Part shown: positions 44,909 to 52,623 of the stretch, in pieces
Numbering within the stretch: the stretch's first letter is position 1
How the letters are laid out: every line of letters starts with the position of its first letter
NCBI RefSeq assembly: GCF_014203705.1
Contig: NZ_JACHJR010000001.1
Coordinates: 3,038,001-3,102,000, forward strand
Direction: 5' to 3'
Origin: Kitasatospora gansuensis
Lineage (GTDB): Bacteria > Actinomycetota > Actinomycetes > Streptomycetales > Streptomycetaceae
Length of the DNA stretch: 64,000 bases
Position numbers and translations under genes: made by a program
Notes under the pieces: model-generated
Databases searched by the model: none
The model's input: only the letters and a program-made list of their open reading frames with translations
Told to the model about the DNA's origin: nothing

Positions 44909-45963
44909 GGGATGATCCGGCGGCGGCGGAGGTCCTCGAAGATCTCCAGGAACCTCGCCCCGGTGTCGACGAACTCGTGGAAGCCGAACCGCCGCGCCTT
45001 CGAACCGTCCGCGAACATGTCGTAGTCCCAGGAGAAGACGAAGTCGCCGAACCCCCAGGAGGAGACCTCCTGGTAGCTGTGCGGCGCCAGACCGTGCTCG
45101 GCCACCATGGCGTCCCAGAGCGGCTCCTTGTCGGCCATCACCGTGCCGAGCGCGAGCGGCAGGCCGGGGGCGACGTCCAGCTCGAAGAACCCGGCGATCT
45201 TCGGCCAGAGTTCGCTCCAGCGGAACAGGTCGCCGTTGTTGATGTTGAACGCCTGGTTGGCGCACCGCTCCTCGGTCGCCGCCCAGACCGTGGCCCGGGC
45301 CAGCAGCCCGGCGTCGGTGACCTCCAACAGCGCGTCGTAGGCGCCGGGCTTGCCCGGGAACCGCAGCGGCAGGCCCAGCTGCTTGGACATCGCGGCGTAG
45401 ACCGCGATCACCATCGCCAGGTTCATCGGGTTGCCGAGCGCGAAGCCGGTCACCACCGAGGGCCGGATCGCCGACCAGGTCCAGTCCTTGCCGAGCTGCC
45501 GGGCCGTCAGGAAGGCCTGCTGGTCGTGCATGAACTCGGGCGGCATGAAGTACGGATCGCTCTCCCGGGCCGGGGTCTTGAACGGGCCCAGGTGCGCGCC
45601 GTACACCTTGTACCCCTGCATCAGGCTGACGTGCCGCAGCCCGGTCGCCACCGGCTCGACCGCGTCTAGGACGTTGGTCAGCATCGCCAGGTTCGGCGGC
45701 ACCAGCTCGGCCCAGCTCGGCCGGTCCTGGTACGCGGCGTAGAAGACGTGGGTGACCTCCGTGAGCCCGGCCAGCCGCTCCTTGGTCTCGACCGGGTCGA
45801 GCAGGTCCACGCTGAGGTAGCGCACCCGGCCGGCCGGTTCGCCGCCCCGGCGGGACAGCCCGACCACGTCCCAGTCGCCGGTGGCCACCAGGTGGTCGAC
45901 CAGATTGCGGCCGATCACGCCGTTCGCTCCGACGACCAGGGCGGTCCTCGTGGTCTTCTCCAT
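44905..45963 (-). CDS. SDR-family NAD(P)-dependent reductase, progesterone-5beta-reductase/iridoid-synthase-like
   Basis: Atypical short-chain dehydrogenase (352 aa). Rossmann motif VVGANGVIGRNLVDHL near the N-terminus, then SMQGYKVYGAHLGPFK (catalytic Lys region) and a conserved-family C-terminus with NINNGDLFRWSELWPKIA. Where the family usually has an NFYYxxED block with the catalytic Tyr, this protein has EFMHDQQAF, so the Tyr is missing. Either it belongs to a Tyr-less subfamily or it is catalytically changed. GGGAGAGG precedes ATG 45963. Divergent from a LysR regulator that probably controls it. Confidence 0.88.
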   Translation of the reverse strand: MEKTTRTALVVGANGVIGRNLVDHLVATGDWDVVGLSRRGGEPAGRVRYLSVDLLDPVETKERLAGLTEVTHVFYAAYQDRPSWAELVPPNLAMLTNVLDAVEPVATGLRHVSLMQGYKVYGAHLGPFKTPARESDPYFMPPEFMHDQQAFLTARQLGKDWTWSAIRPSVVTGFALGNPMNLAMVIAVYAAMSKQLGLPLRFPGKPGAYDALLEVTDAGLLARATVWAATEERCANQAFNINNGDLFRWSELWPKIAGFFELDVAPGLPLALGTVMADKEPLWDAMVAEHGLAPHSYQEVSSWGFGDFVFSWDYDMFADGSKARRFGFHEFVDTGARFLEIFEDLRRRRIIP

Positions 45964-46022
45964 GACCTCTCCCGGTACTTGACGGTGGCTCCGCCTCCTG
46001 CGGGCCCGCCTCGATCCTCCGT

Positions 46023-46079
46023 TGAGCTGAGGTGATGAGTCCAGGTTCTGTTTCTACTTCCTGTCATAACATCAGCTCA
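46023..46079. promoter_or_regulatory. Candidate LysR operator and leaderless lysR promoter
   Basis: Inverted repeat TGAGCTGA (46023-46030) / TCAGCTCA (46072-46079) between the divergent SDR and lysR genes, plus a TAACAT -10 box (46067-46072) 6 nt before the lysR ATG. Binding here would allow autoregulation. Confidence 0.5.
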
Positions 46080-46966
46080 TGGTGACGCTGCGGCAGTTGG
46101 AGTACCTGGTGACGATCGTGGACCAGGGCTCGTTCACCCGCGCCGCCGAACTCCTGCACGTCACCCAGCCCGCCCTCTCGCACCAGATCCGGGTCCTGGA
46201 ACGGCAGTTGGGCGGCCCACTGCTGGAACGGCTGCCCCGCCTGATCCGCCTCACCCCGGCCGGCCGCGCGATGCTCCCGCACGCCCGGGCCGCACTCGCC
46301 GAGACCCGGCGCGCCGAGCAGGCCGCCCGCCGGACCGCGGGCACCGCGAACGGCGAGGTGGAGCTCGCCACCCTCTACGGCTACAGCCTCGGCCTGCTGC
46401 CGGCCGTCCTGCGGGCCTGGCGGCGGCTCCGCCCCGACGTCGGTGTCCGGCTGTTCGAGCACCGGCACGCGGACGAGCTGCGCGACGCGATGGCCGCCGG
46501 CCAGGCCGACCTGGCCCTCGGACCGCCGCCACCCGACTGGGCCGGGCCCGTCCACCCCGTCGGCGAGGAGGAGTTCGTGGTGGTGGTCGCGGCCGACGAC
46601 CCGGTCGCCGCCGACCCCGCCCCCTTCCGGCTGTCCACACTCGCCGACCGCGCCTGGGTCCACTACGCCCCCGGCAACGGCCTCGCCGACCTCCTCGACC
46701 AGGCCTGCGCCGCCGCCGGCTTCCAGCCCCGCCCCGCCGTCCGCACCGAACAGACCGCCGCCGCCCCGCTCCTGGCCGCCGCCGGCCTCGGCCCCACCCT
46801 CGCCGCCGCCCACGTCATCCCACCCGCCTTCGACGGCCACCTGCTCCACCCCACCCCACCGATCCGCCGCCCCCTCGCGGTCTGGACCCGCACCGATCCC
46901 GACCCGCTGACCGCCGCCTTCCGTACCGTCCTGACCCGCGAGGTCACGGCCCGCCTCGCTGTCTGA
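46079..46966 (+). CDS. LysR-family transcriptional regulator
   Basis: DNA-binding regulator (295 aa): N-terminal winged helix with VDQGSFTRAAELLHVTQPALSHQI (about 13-36), linker helix, and a LysR substrate-binding domain. Divergent to the SDR gene, with a candidate inverted-repeat operator between them, so it likely regulates that gene. The last 150 residues are unusually rich in Pro/Ala. Appears leaderless. Confidence 0.93.
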   Translation: MVTLRQLEYLVTIVDQGSFTRAAELLHVTQPALSHQIRVLERQLGGPLLERLPRLIRLTPAGRAMLPHARAALAETRRAEQAARRTAGTANGEVELATLYGYSLGLLPAVLRAWRRLRPDVGVRLFEHRHADELRDAMAAGQADLALGPPPPDWAGPVHPVGEEEFVVVVAADDPVAADPAPFRLSTLADRAWVHYAPGNGLADLLDQACAAAGFQPRPAVRTEQTAAAPLLAAAGLGPTLAAAHVIPPAFDGHLLHPTPPIRRPLAVWTRTDPDPLTAAFRTVLTREVTARLAV

Positions 46967-46982
46967 CCCGCCCTCGGGCGGG
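46967..46982 (+). terminator. Short hairpin after lysR
   Basis: CCCGCCC-TC-GGGCGGG immediately after the lysR stop; no U-tract. It also leaves only a few bases before the stop of the convergent transposase gene. Confidence 0.5.
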
Positions 46983-46987
46983 ACCGA

Positions 46988-48091
46988 CTACGCGCCCGCG
47001 GCGTCGCCCACAACCAGGGCCCGGATCGCGTGGTGGGTGAGGAGCATCGCCCAGACCTCCTGTTCGACCATGGCCGGGGACTTCGAGCGGAGCACCGGCC
47101 GGGCTCGGCCCTGGCGGGCGTCGAGTTCGTCGATCAGGGTGTCGAGGCGCCAGCGCTCGCTGTAGAGCCGGGCCAGATCGGCCGCGGCGGCCCCGGCCGG
47201 CTCCAGGATCGAGCAGACCAGGCGCCCGGTCCGGATGCCCGCACGTCGGCCGGAGCGGTCGAAGGCGGGCAGCACGCAGTCGACCACGCGCACCGGGACG
47301 AGCCGGTCGGCGGCCGTCGGGCCGGCCAGCCGGGACAGGTAGGAGCCGTCGTCGAGGGCCCGCAACAGGGGCAGGTCCAGGGAGGGCTTCGCCTGCCAGA
47401 GCAGATCCGCACCGCGCCCACGGGCCCTGGTCCACAGGTCGTAGGACAGGGCGCCGCGCGAGGCCACCACGAGCTGGCCGGGCCGCAGGGCGGGGAGCAC
47501 CTCGCGCACCAGGTCGGCATCACCGGAGCCGAGCGCCGCCGCGCAGACCGCGTGGGTGGCGCTCTCGGCGAGCGCCAGAACCTGCACCTGCGGCAGCGCC
47601 CGGCCGGCCGCCGCACCGCCGCCGTACGCCTCGCGGTTGTCGGGCGAGTCCGGCACGTCCAGCAGGGCCACGTCGAGCGACATCAGCCGCCACCGGCAGG
47701 GGAGCGCGTCGGCCGCACCGAGGGCCGACGGCCCGGCGACCTGCTCGAACAGCCGTCGCAGCGGCCCGGGGCCCAACCGCTGGCGGGCCTTGGTGATCGC
47801 CGCCGTGGACGGCACCGACAGCGGCCGCGCCCAGCGGTGCTTGCGGGCCAGTCCGGCCAGCAGCAGCCGCATGACCTCCCCGTACCCGCTGGACGGATAG
47901 AGCCACATCGCCAGCGTGAAGTACACGACCGTCCGCGCCGACAGCGCCCGGATCCGCCGCTCGGTCCGTCCGTCCGCCTCGACGGCGCCGTCCACCAGGA
48001 CTTCCGGCAGCGCCGAGGTCAGGGCGCAGACCCCGAGGAGCTCCGCTAATCGCTCCCCCGGTGCGGGCGACAACTGCCCGGTGCGCGCCAT
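46988..48091 (-). CDS. IS4-family transposase-like protein with substituted catalytic residues
   Basis: Intact 367-aa frame with IS4 N-terminal domain and DDE-type core. Asp1 is kept (RLMSLDVALLDVPDSPDN, Asp140). The second Asp, normally in LLADRGF, is Ser211 (VVASRGALSYDLW). In the YREK box (YSERWRLDTLIDELDARQG) Tyr310 and Arg313 remain but Glu becomes Asp317 and Lys becomes Asp324. No terminal inverted repeats were found and the left flank is only about 20 bp from lysR. Starts at ATG 48091 (MARTGQ), typical of these transposases; the frame is open to 48175. Probably inactive for transposition; either a decaying or a domesticated copy. Confidence 0.85.
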   Translation of the reverse strand: MARTGQLSPAPGERLAELLGVCALTSALPEVLVDGAVEADGRTERRIRALSARTVVYFTLAMWLYPSSGYGEVMRLLLAGLARKHRWARPLSVPSTAAITKARQRLGPGPLRRLFEQVAGPSALGAADALPCRWRLMSLDVALLDVPDSPDNREAYGGGAAAGRALPQVQVLALAESATHAVCAAALGSGDADLVREVLPALRPGQLVVASRGALSYDLWTRARGRGADLLWQAKPSLDLPLLRALDDGSYLSRLAGPTAADRLVPVRVVDCVLPAFDRSGRRAGIRTGRLVCSILEPAGAAAADLARLYSERWRLDTLIDELDARQGRARPVLRSKSPAMVEQEVWAMLLTHHAIRALVVGDAAGA

Positions 48092-48507
48092 GGTTTCGAG
48101 CCCCCAGCCTGGAACGGCCGCCGAGCCGGCGGGTCCGCCTCCCGCGCCGTGGATCACTCGCCGCCGCGCGCCCATGCAACCACGGTCATGTGTTCGATGG
48201 AAGCTTTTGAAGCACGAACCATGGAGGAACCGTAAGGAATTCGCGGACGACCCGGCCCGCGAAACCAGGTGCGTGAACGATCCGAACGACCCCGGGCGAC
48301 AGCGGCCGTACCAGCACGATCACCCTTCATCGCGACGGCCCGCACAGCCCGAACAGCCGTTAAGTTAACGGTTTCTGACCCCTTGTCAGGTCGATCGACG
48401 CTATCTACCTTCGTGGATCAGGACCTTGGCCCGGCGGACCCACCGGTCCGTCCCGGCCGCGATCCGCGCCGTCATCGAATGCGCGACCACACCCCCGGAG
48501 GCGTCAC
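48092..48507. promoter_or_regulatory. Intergenic region with lanthipeptide promoter and CCGTTAA palindrome
   Basis: No gene seen. A good sigma-70-like promoter, TTGTCA (48383-48388), 17 bp, TACCTT (48406-48411), precedes the precursor gene. Upstream is a perfect palindrome CCGTTAA-G-TTAACGG (48357-48371), about 55 bp before the expected start, a position suited to an activator. A second inverted repeat TTCGCGG/CCGCGAA lies near 48240-48263. Confidence 0.6.
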
Positions 48508-48690
48508 ATGCCCACTGCCGTGCTGGAACTCCTGAAGACCGACGAACTGCGCGACGCGGGACCGCTCGAACTCGACGACGAGGTCATCGTGTTCGAGGAC
48601 GACGACCGCAGCGACCTCGAGCACACGGCCTGTCTCGCCGACCCGTGGGTCACCGCCACCACCCGCTTCGCCTGCGAGAAGAACTCCTAA
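48508..48690 (+). CDS. Putative lanthipeptide precursor peptide
   Basis: A 60-aa peptide directly before the lanthionine synthetase gene, with ribosome site CGGAG and its own promoter. Acidic leader (about residues 1-36, ending EDDDRSDLE) and a core-like tail HTACLADPWVTATTRFAC plus EKNS with Cys42 and Cys56 and dehydratable Thr40, Thr49, Thr51, Thr52 and Ser60. Two Cys mean at most two (methyl)lanthionine rings. I do not recognise the core among lanthipeptides I know (SapB, labyrinthopeptin, venezuelin type). The assignment rests on position, size, leader/core composition and the next gene. Confidence 0.8.
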   Translation: MPTAVLELLKTDELRDAGPLELDDEVIVFEDDDRSDLEHTACLADPWVTATTRFACEKNS

Positions 48691-48692
48691 CG

Positions 48693-51179
48693 GTGACCGG
48701 GCCCATCGCCGGCCGCAGCGGATGGTCCGACGACGTCTGGTCGTACCTGAACGATCCGCGGATGCCGGCGATGGAGCACGGTTGGAAGCTGCACGTCTCG
48801 GCCCGGCCCGGTGACCTGGAGACCGTGACCGGTCTCGTCCTGCCGGTGCTGCGGCGGCACGTCTGCCACGCGAAGTTCGCCAAGGATCCGGAGACCCTGC
48901 GCGCGATCAACTCCGGGGTGTCCAGCGCCGGTTCGGTCGGCAAGGCGATCACGGTCTACCCCCTGGCGGGCACCGTCGTCGCGATCGCCGAGGAGCTCGT
49001 CGCCGTACTGCGCGGCCGGGAGGGCCCGCAGATCGTCAGCGACCGGCGGGTCGATCCGCAGGCCCCCGTCTACTACCGGTACGGGCCTTTCACCGGCGAC
49101 TACCGGACCGGCCGGAGCGGACGGCTCGAATCGGTCATGACCGGACCGGACGGCCGGATCTTCGACGGCCTGGCCACCGGTTCCTACCGCTGTCCGCCGT
49201 GGGCCGAGGATCCTTTCGCCGGCGAACCCGCGCGCATCGGGAAACCGTCCTCGCCCGGATTCGGCGGCGGCCGCTATCGGGTCACCGCCGGCATCGTGCG
49301 CAAACCACAGGGCAACGTCTACCGCGCGGTCGACCTCCACTCCGGGCAACCGGTGGTGGTCAAACAGGCGAGGGCCTTCGTGGCCGAGGACGAGTCCGGC
49401 GCGGACACCCGGGACCGGCTGCGCAACGAGCTCGCCGTCCTCACCGCGCTCGACTCCGTCTCGGGCGTGCCCAAGGTGGTGGACTACTTCCGGCACCGGT
49501 CGGACGAGTACCTGGTGATGAGCAGTTGCGGCGACCGGGACCTGCGCCGGGAGGTCCAGGAGAACGGCCCCTACCGGGAGGCCCCCGCGCTGTCCGGCCT
49601 CGCGCTCCGACTCCTGCGCGTCCTGGACGACATCCACGGCCGGGCCGTGGTCGTCCACGACCTCAAGCCCAACAACGTCGTACTCGGCCGGGACGGCGCC
49701 TGCCGACTGATCGACTTCGGCATCAGCGCCCTGCACGGCATCGGCCCGGCCGGATCAACTCCCGGCTACAGCAAGCCGGTTGCCCGCGAGACCGGACCGG
49801 CCGAGGCCACCGACGACTACTACGCCCTGGGCGCGACCCTGTACTTCGCCGCCACCGGCATGGACCCGGTGATCGTCGACGCCGACGCCGGGACCAACCG
49901 CGACCGCACCCTGCTCGGCCTGGCCCGGGCCCTGCCCGGCCCGGAGCACCGGGAGATCGTGGCCGTGCTCACCGACCTGATGAGCTTCGACCCGGCCGTA
50001 CGGTCCGCGGGCGCCGCCCGGCTGCGCACCGGGGCACCCGGCCGGCCCGCCACGGCCCGGCAGCCCCGGCTCACCGACGGCCTGCTCCAGGAGATCGTCG
50101 AGCACACGACCGCGTTCTGCGTCGCCGAGGCACGCAGGATCGCGGACCCGGAGCTCGCCGCGCGCGCGGCCGTCCCGACCCCGGTCGACGTCTACGGCGG
50201 AAGCTCCGGGCTGGGCCTGGAACTCCTGCAGCACGCGCACCGGGCCGAGGTACGCGAAACCGTCGACGCGCTCGCGCGGTGGACCGCCGAACAGTCCAGG
50301 GCCCTGTCGCCGGGCTTCTACTCGGGGCGCACCGGAGTCGAACTCTTCCTCACGACGGCCGGGTTGGGCCGCCGCTCCGACCTGCTTTCCCTGCCCACCG
50401 AAGGACCGGCCGGCGGACCGCCGGAAGCCGACCAGATCGAGGGCATCGCCGGCATCGGCCTCGGCCGCCTGCTGCTGGCCCGACAGGCCCCCTCCACCGC
50501 CGACCACCTCGCCGTCGCCGCGCGGTGCCACCGGCTGCTCACCTCCGGCGCCGCCCGGCTGACACCCACCGGCGCCGACACGATCGGCAGCGCCGCCCTG
50601 CGCGAAGGCTTCGCCCACGGCGAGGCCGGTGTCACCTACTTCCTGCTCGAATACGCCCACGCGAGCGCTGACTTGGCCGCCCTCGCGCACGCCCGGACGG
50701 CCTGCGCCCGCCTCGCCGCCGTCACGCCGGACATCATCGCGGCGGCGACCAGGCCGGGAGCGACCCGCCGCTACGGCTCCTGGTGCCGCGGCCTGGCCGG
50801 CCTCGGAGCCGTCCTGGTCCGGGCCGCCGACCGCCTCGACCAGCCGGAGTACCTCACCGTCGCCCAGCAGACCGCCCGCACCTGCACGGCCCTGGCCCCG
50901 CGGATGCCGCTGGTCACCCAGTGCTGCGGCCTGTCGGGAGTCGGCGACCTCCTGGTGGACGTCGCGCTGGCCACCGACTCCGAGGAGTTCTGGGTCGCCG
51001 CCCGCACAGTCGCCGAGATCGTCCTGACCCGCAGCGGCGGCACCTGGTCGCGCCCCACCTTCCCCAACGCCGACCTGGCCGGCTCATCCGCCACCTGGGC
51101 CGGGGGCTCAGCCGGCGTCCTGGGCTTCCTCCGCCGCCTGCAAGCCCACGGTGGCCCCCGTCTCGGCCTCATCGGCTGA
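48693..51179 (+). CDS. Class IV-like lanthionine synthetase (lyase-kinase-cyclase, LanL)
   Basis: Trifunctional RiPP enzyme (828 aa) that phosphorylates Ser/Thr in the precursor, eliminates phosphate and cyclises onto Cys. N-terminal lyase region (1-185) with SVGKAITVYP (Lys84). Kinase (195-445) with VVVKQ (Lys224), VVHDLKPNN (322-328) and DFG (341-343). LanC-like cyclase (495-828) with GFAHGEAGVTYF (His642), GSWCRG (Cys698) and TQCCGLSG (Cys744/745), a complete set of zinc ligands, which separates it from class III LanKC enzymes lacking them. The third ligand is Cys rather than His. GTG at 48693 starts 2 bp after the precursor stop; the frame upstream overlaps the precursor gene. No transporter or protease gene follows. 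Confidence 0.9.
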   Translation: MTGPIAGRSGWSDDVWSYLNDPRMPAMEHGWKLHVSARPGDLETVTGLVLPVLRRHVCHAKFAKDPETLRAINSGVSSAGSVGKAITVYPLAGTVVAIAEELVAVLRGREGPQIVSDRRVDPQAPVYYRYGPFTGDYRTGRSGRLESVMTGPDGRIFDGLATGSYRCPPWAEDPFAGEPARIGKPSSPGFGGGRYRVTAGIVRKPQGNVYRAVDLHSGQPVVVKQARAFVAEDESGADTRDRLRNELAVLTALDSVSGVPKVVDYFRHRSDEYLVMSSCGDRDLRREVQENGPYREAPALSGLALRLLRVLDDIHGRAVVVHDLKPNNVVLGRDGACRLIDFGISALHGIGPAGSTPGYSKPVARETGPAEATDDYYALGATLYFAATGMDPVIVDADAGTNRDRTLLGLARALPGPEHREIVAVLTDLMSFDPAVRSAGAARLRTGAPGRPATARQPRLTDGLLQEIVEHTTAFCVAEARRIADPELAARAAVPTPVDVYGGSSGLGLELLQHAHRAEVRETVDALARWTAEQSRALSPGFYSGRTGVELFLTTAGLGRRSDLLSLPTEGPAGGPPEADQIEGIAGIGLGRLLLARQAPSTADHLAVAARCHRLLTSGAARLTPTGADTIGSAALREGFAHGEAGVTYFLLEYAHASADLAALAHARTACARLAAVTPDIIAAATRPGATRRYGSWCRGLAGLGAVLVRAADRLDQPEYLTVAQQTARTCTALAPRMPLVTQCCGLSGVGDLLVDVALATDSEEFWVAARTVAEIVLTRSGGTWSRPTFPNADLAGSSATWAGGSAGVLGFLRRLQAHGGPRLGLIG

Positions 51180-51355
51180 CCGTCGCAGACACCTCCACCT
51201 CATATCCACCATCCGTCCAGCGCGGGCATGACGAAGCGACGGCCCGCCTCTTCACCTGAATGCCCCTGCCACGTTGCCCCCCTTCCACTCCGGCCATCGC
51301 ATGGGGTGGGGGACATGAGCCCGCACGGGGCCACGGGAAGGCAGGAGAGGGCGCC

Positions 51356-51970
51356 ATGTACGTGCGCAGCATCTATGTAACGGGTGATCCGGCCAAGGTC
51401 GACGGGGTCGCAGAAGCGCTCCGGACCGAAGGCCGCGAACTGCTGTCGGCGCAGCCGGGCTTTCGCGGGATGGGGCTGTTCGTCGACCGCGAGCTCGGCA
51501 AACTCCTGGTGGGATCGTGGTGGGACGACGAGGCCTCCCGGGAGGCCAGCTACGAGAACCTGGGCAAGCGGCGGGTCGAGCTGATGGCGCCCTTCGCGCA
51601 GACCGCGACGGTCGACAACTGGGAAGCGGCGGTCGCCCGGCGTGCGGAGACCCTCGGGCCCGGCGCGGGGTTCCGGCTGGTCCGCATGGACGTCGAGCCG
51701 TCCGACATCGACCCGCTGGTGGACACGTTCCGCGACACCCTGCTGCCCAAGATCCAGAAGATCCCCGGGCTGGCCGGCATCTCCCTGCTCGTCGACCGCG
51801 ACCGGGGCAGAGCCGCTGTCGGCACGCTGTACACCGACCGCGACGCACTCGTGGCATCCCGCGGCGCCGTCGCGGCGGTCCGCGGGGAAGCCGCGGCGAA
51901 GGCCCGCGTCACCACCCGCAGCCTCGAGGAATTCGAGGTGGTCCTCGCCACGGCGGTCCCCCACGCCTGA
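51356..51970 (+). CDS. Protein with two antibiotic-biosynthesis-monooxygenase (ABM) domains
   Basis: A 204-aa protein with two dimeric alpha+beta-barrel units (about 1-95 and 103-200); each has the ABM pattern of VRSIYV/FRLVRMDVE strand, PGFRGMGLFVDRE or PGLAGISLLVDRD, and a W/Y-D-D type ending. The tandem arrangement mimics a homodimer. Function not predictable: such folds act as cofactor-free oxygenases, haem-degrading enzymes or simple binding proteins. GGAGAGG precedes ATG 51356. It lies 177 bp after the LanL gene; a link to the lanthipeptide is possible but unproven. Confidence 0.82.
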   Translation: MYVRSIYVTGDPAKVDGVAEALRTEGRELLSAQPGFRGMGLFVDRELGKLLVGSWWDDEASREASYENLGKRRVELMAPFAQTATVDNWEAAVARRAETLGPGAGFRLVRMDVEPSDIDPLVDTFRDTLLPKIQKIPGLAGISLLVDRDRGRAAVGTLYTDRDALVASRGAVAAVRGEAAAKARVTTRSLEEFEVVLATAVPHA

Positions 51971-52006
51971 CCCCGCGCACCTTCGCGCTTGTCGGCAGAC
52001 TCGCCA

Positions 52007-52032
52007 TGGACGTACAGTTTCTTGTACGTCCA
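52007..52032 (+). promoter_or_regulatory. YefM-YoeB operator palindrome
   Basis: Perfect inverted repeat TGGACGTACA-N6-TGTACGTCCA just before the antitoxin ribosome site. The GTACA/TGTAC core matches the TGTACA-centred sites that YefM-YoeB binds in E. coli, so autoregulation is likely. Confidence 0.8.
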
Positions 52033-52048
52033 CAGGAGGAGCCGGGCC

Positions 52049-52306
52049 ATGAAGACGATGACCTATTCGGAGTCCCGCGCACGGTACGCCGAGGTGCTCA
52101 ACGCGGTCACGGACGACCGCGAGGAGATAGTGATCACTCGCGCCGGACGCGAACCGGTGGTCATCGTCTCGCTGGAGGACTACCAGTCGCTCAAGGAGAC
52201 CGCCTACCTGCTGCGCAGCCCTGCGAACGCCCGACGCCTGCTGGCCTCGATCGACGAGCTGGAGAACGGCGGAGGTACCGTGCGGGAGCTGGCGGCCCCG
52301 GAGTGA
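52049..52306 (+). CDS. yefM: Type II antitoxin, YefM/Phd family
   Basis: Antitoxin (85 aa) with the Phd/YefM N-terminal DNA-binding fold: MKTMTYSESRARYAEVLNAV ... EIVITRAGREPVVIVSLEDYQSLKET; acidic C-terminus (ELENGGGTVRELAAPE) that should wrap the toxin. AGGAGG precedes ATG 52049. Its stop overlaps the toxin start (GTGA). Preceded by a perfect operator palindrome. Confidence 0.93.
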   Translation: MKTMTYSESRARYAEVLNAVTDDREEIVITRAGREPVVIVSLEDYQSLKETAYLLRSPANARRLLASIDELENGGGTVRELAAPE

Positions 52307-52554
52307 AGATCACCTTCGCCTCCCAGGCGTGGGAGGACTACCTGTGGTGGCAGGTCCAGGACCGCAAGATCCTCAAGCGGATCAACACCCTCATCGCCGA
52401 CATCGCGCGCAACGGCAACGAGGGCATCGGCAAGCCCGAACCGCTCAAGCAGGGCTACTGGTCACGCCGGATCAACGACGAGCACCGCCTGGTCCACAAG
52501 GTCACCGAGGACTCCGTCCTGATCGCCCAGTGCCGGTACCACTACGAGAGCTGA
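52303..52554 (+). CDS. yoeB: Type II toxin YoeB (Txe/YoeB family mRNA interferase)
   Basis: Ribosome-dependent endoribonuclease of 83 aa, the family's length. Catalytic residues are kept: Glu46 in GKPEPLK, Arg62 in DEHRLVH and His80 in CRYHYES, equivalent to E46, R65 and H83 of the E. coli enzyme. GTG start overlaps the antitoxin stop, so it is translationally coupled. Confidence 0.93.
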   Translation: MKITFASQAWEDYLWWQVQDRKILKRINTLIADIARNGNEGIGKPEPLKQGYWSRRINDEHRLVHKVTEDSVLIAQCRYHYES

Positions 52555-52573
52555 CCCCGCCTGAAACGAAAAG

Positions 52574-52609
52574 CGGTGCCCGGCCCGCTCACCAGCGGAC
52601 CGGGCACCG
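52574..52609. terminator. Bidirectional terminator between yoeB and ychF
   Basis: 10-bp stem CGGTGCCCGG / CCGGGCACCG extended inside by CCGCT/AGCGG, with AAAA before and TTT after. Confidence 0.9.
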
Positions 52610-52623
52610 TTTCCGACGGTCGA

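Noticed and set aside
46967..48300. Complete insertion sequence with terminal inverted repeats
   Set aside because: No matching ends or target duplication could be seen around the transposase gene.
48426..48692. N-terminal extension of the lanthionine synthetase
   Set aside because: It overlaps the precursor gene in another frame and lacks a ribosome site; the GTG just after the precursor stop gives the usual lyase N-terminus.
48693..51179. Class III (LanKC) instead of class IV assignment
   Set aside because: The cyclase domain keeps a full set of zinc-ligand Cys and the catalytic-type His, which class III enzymes lack.
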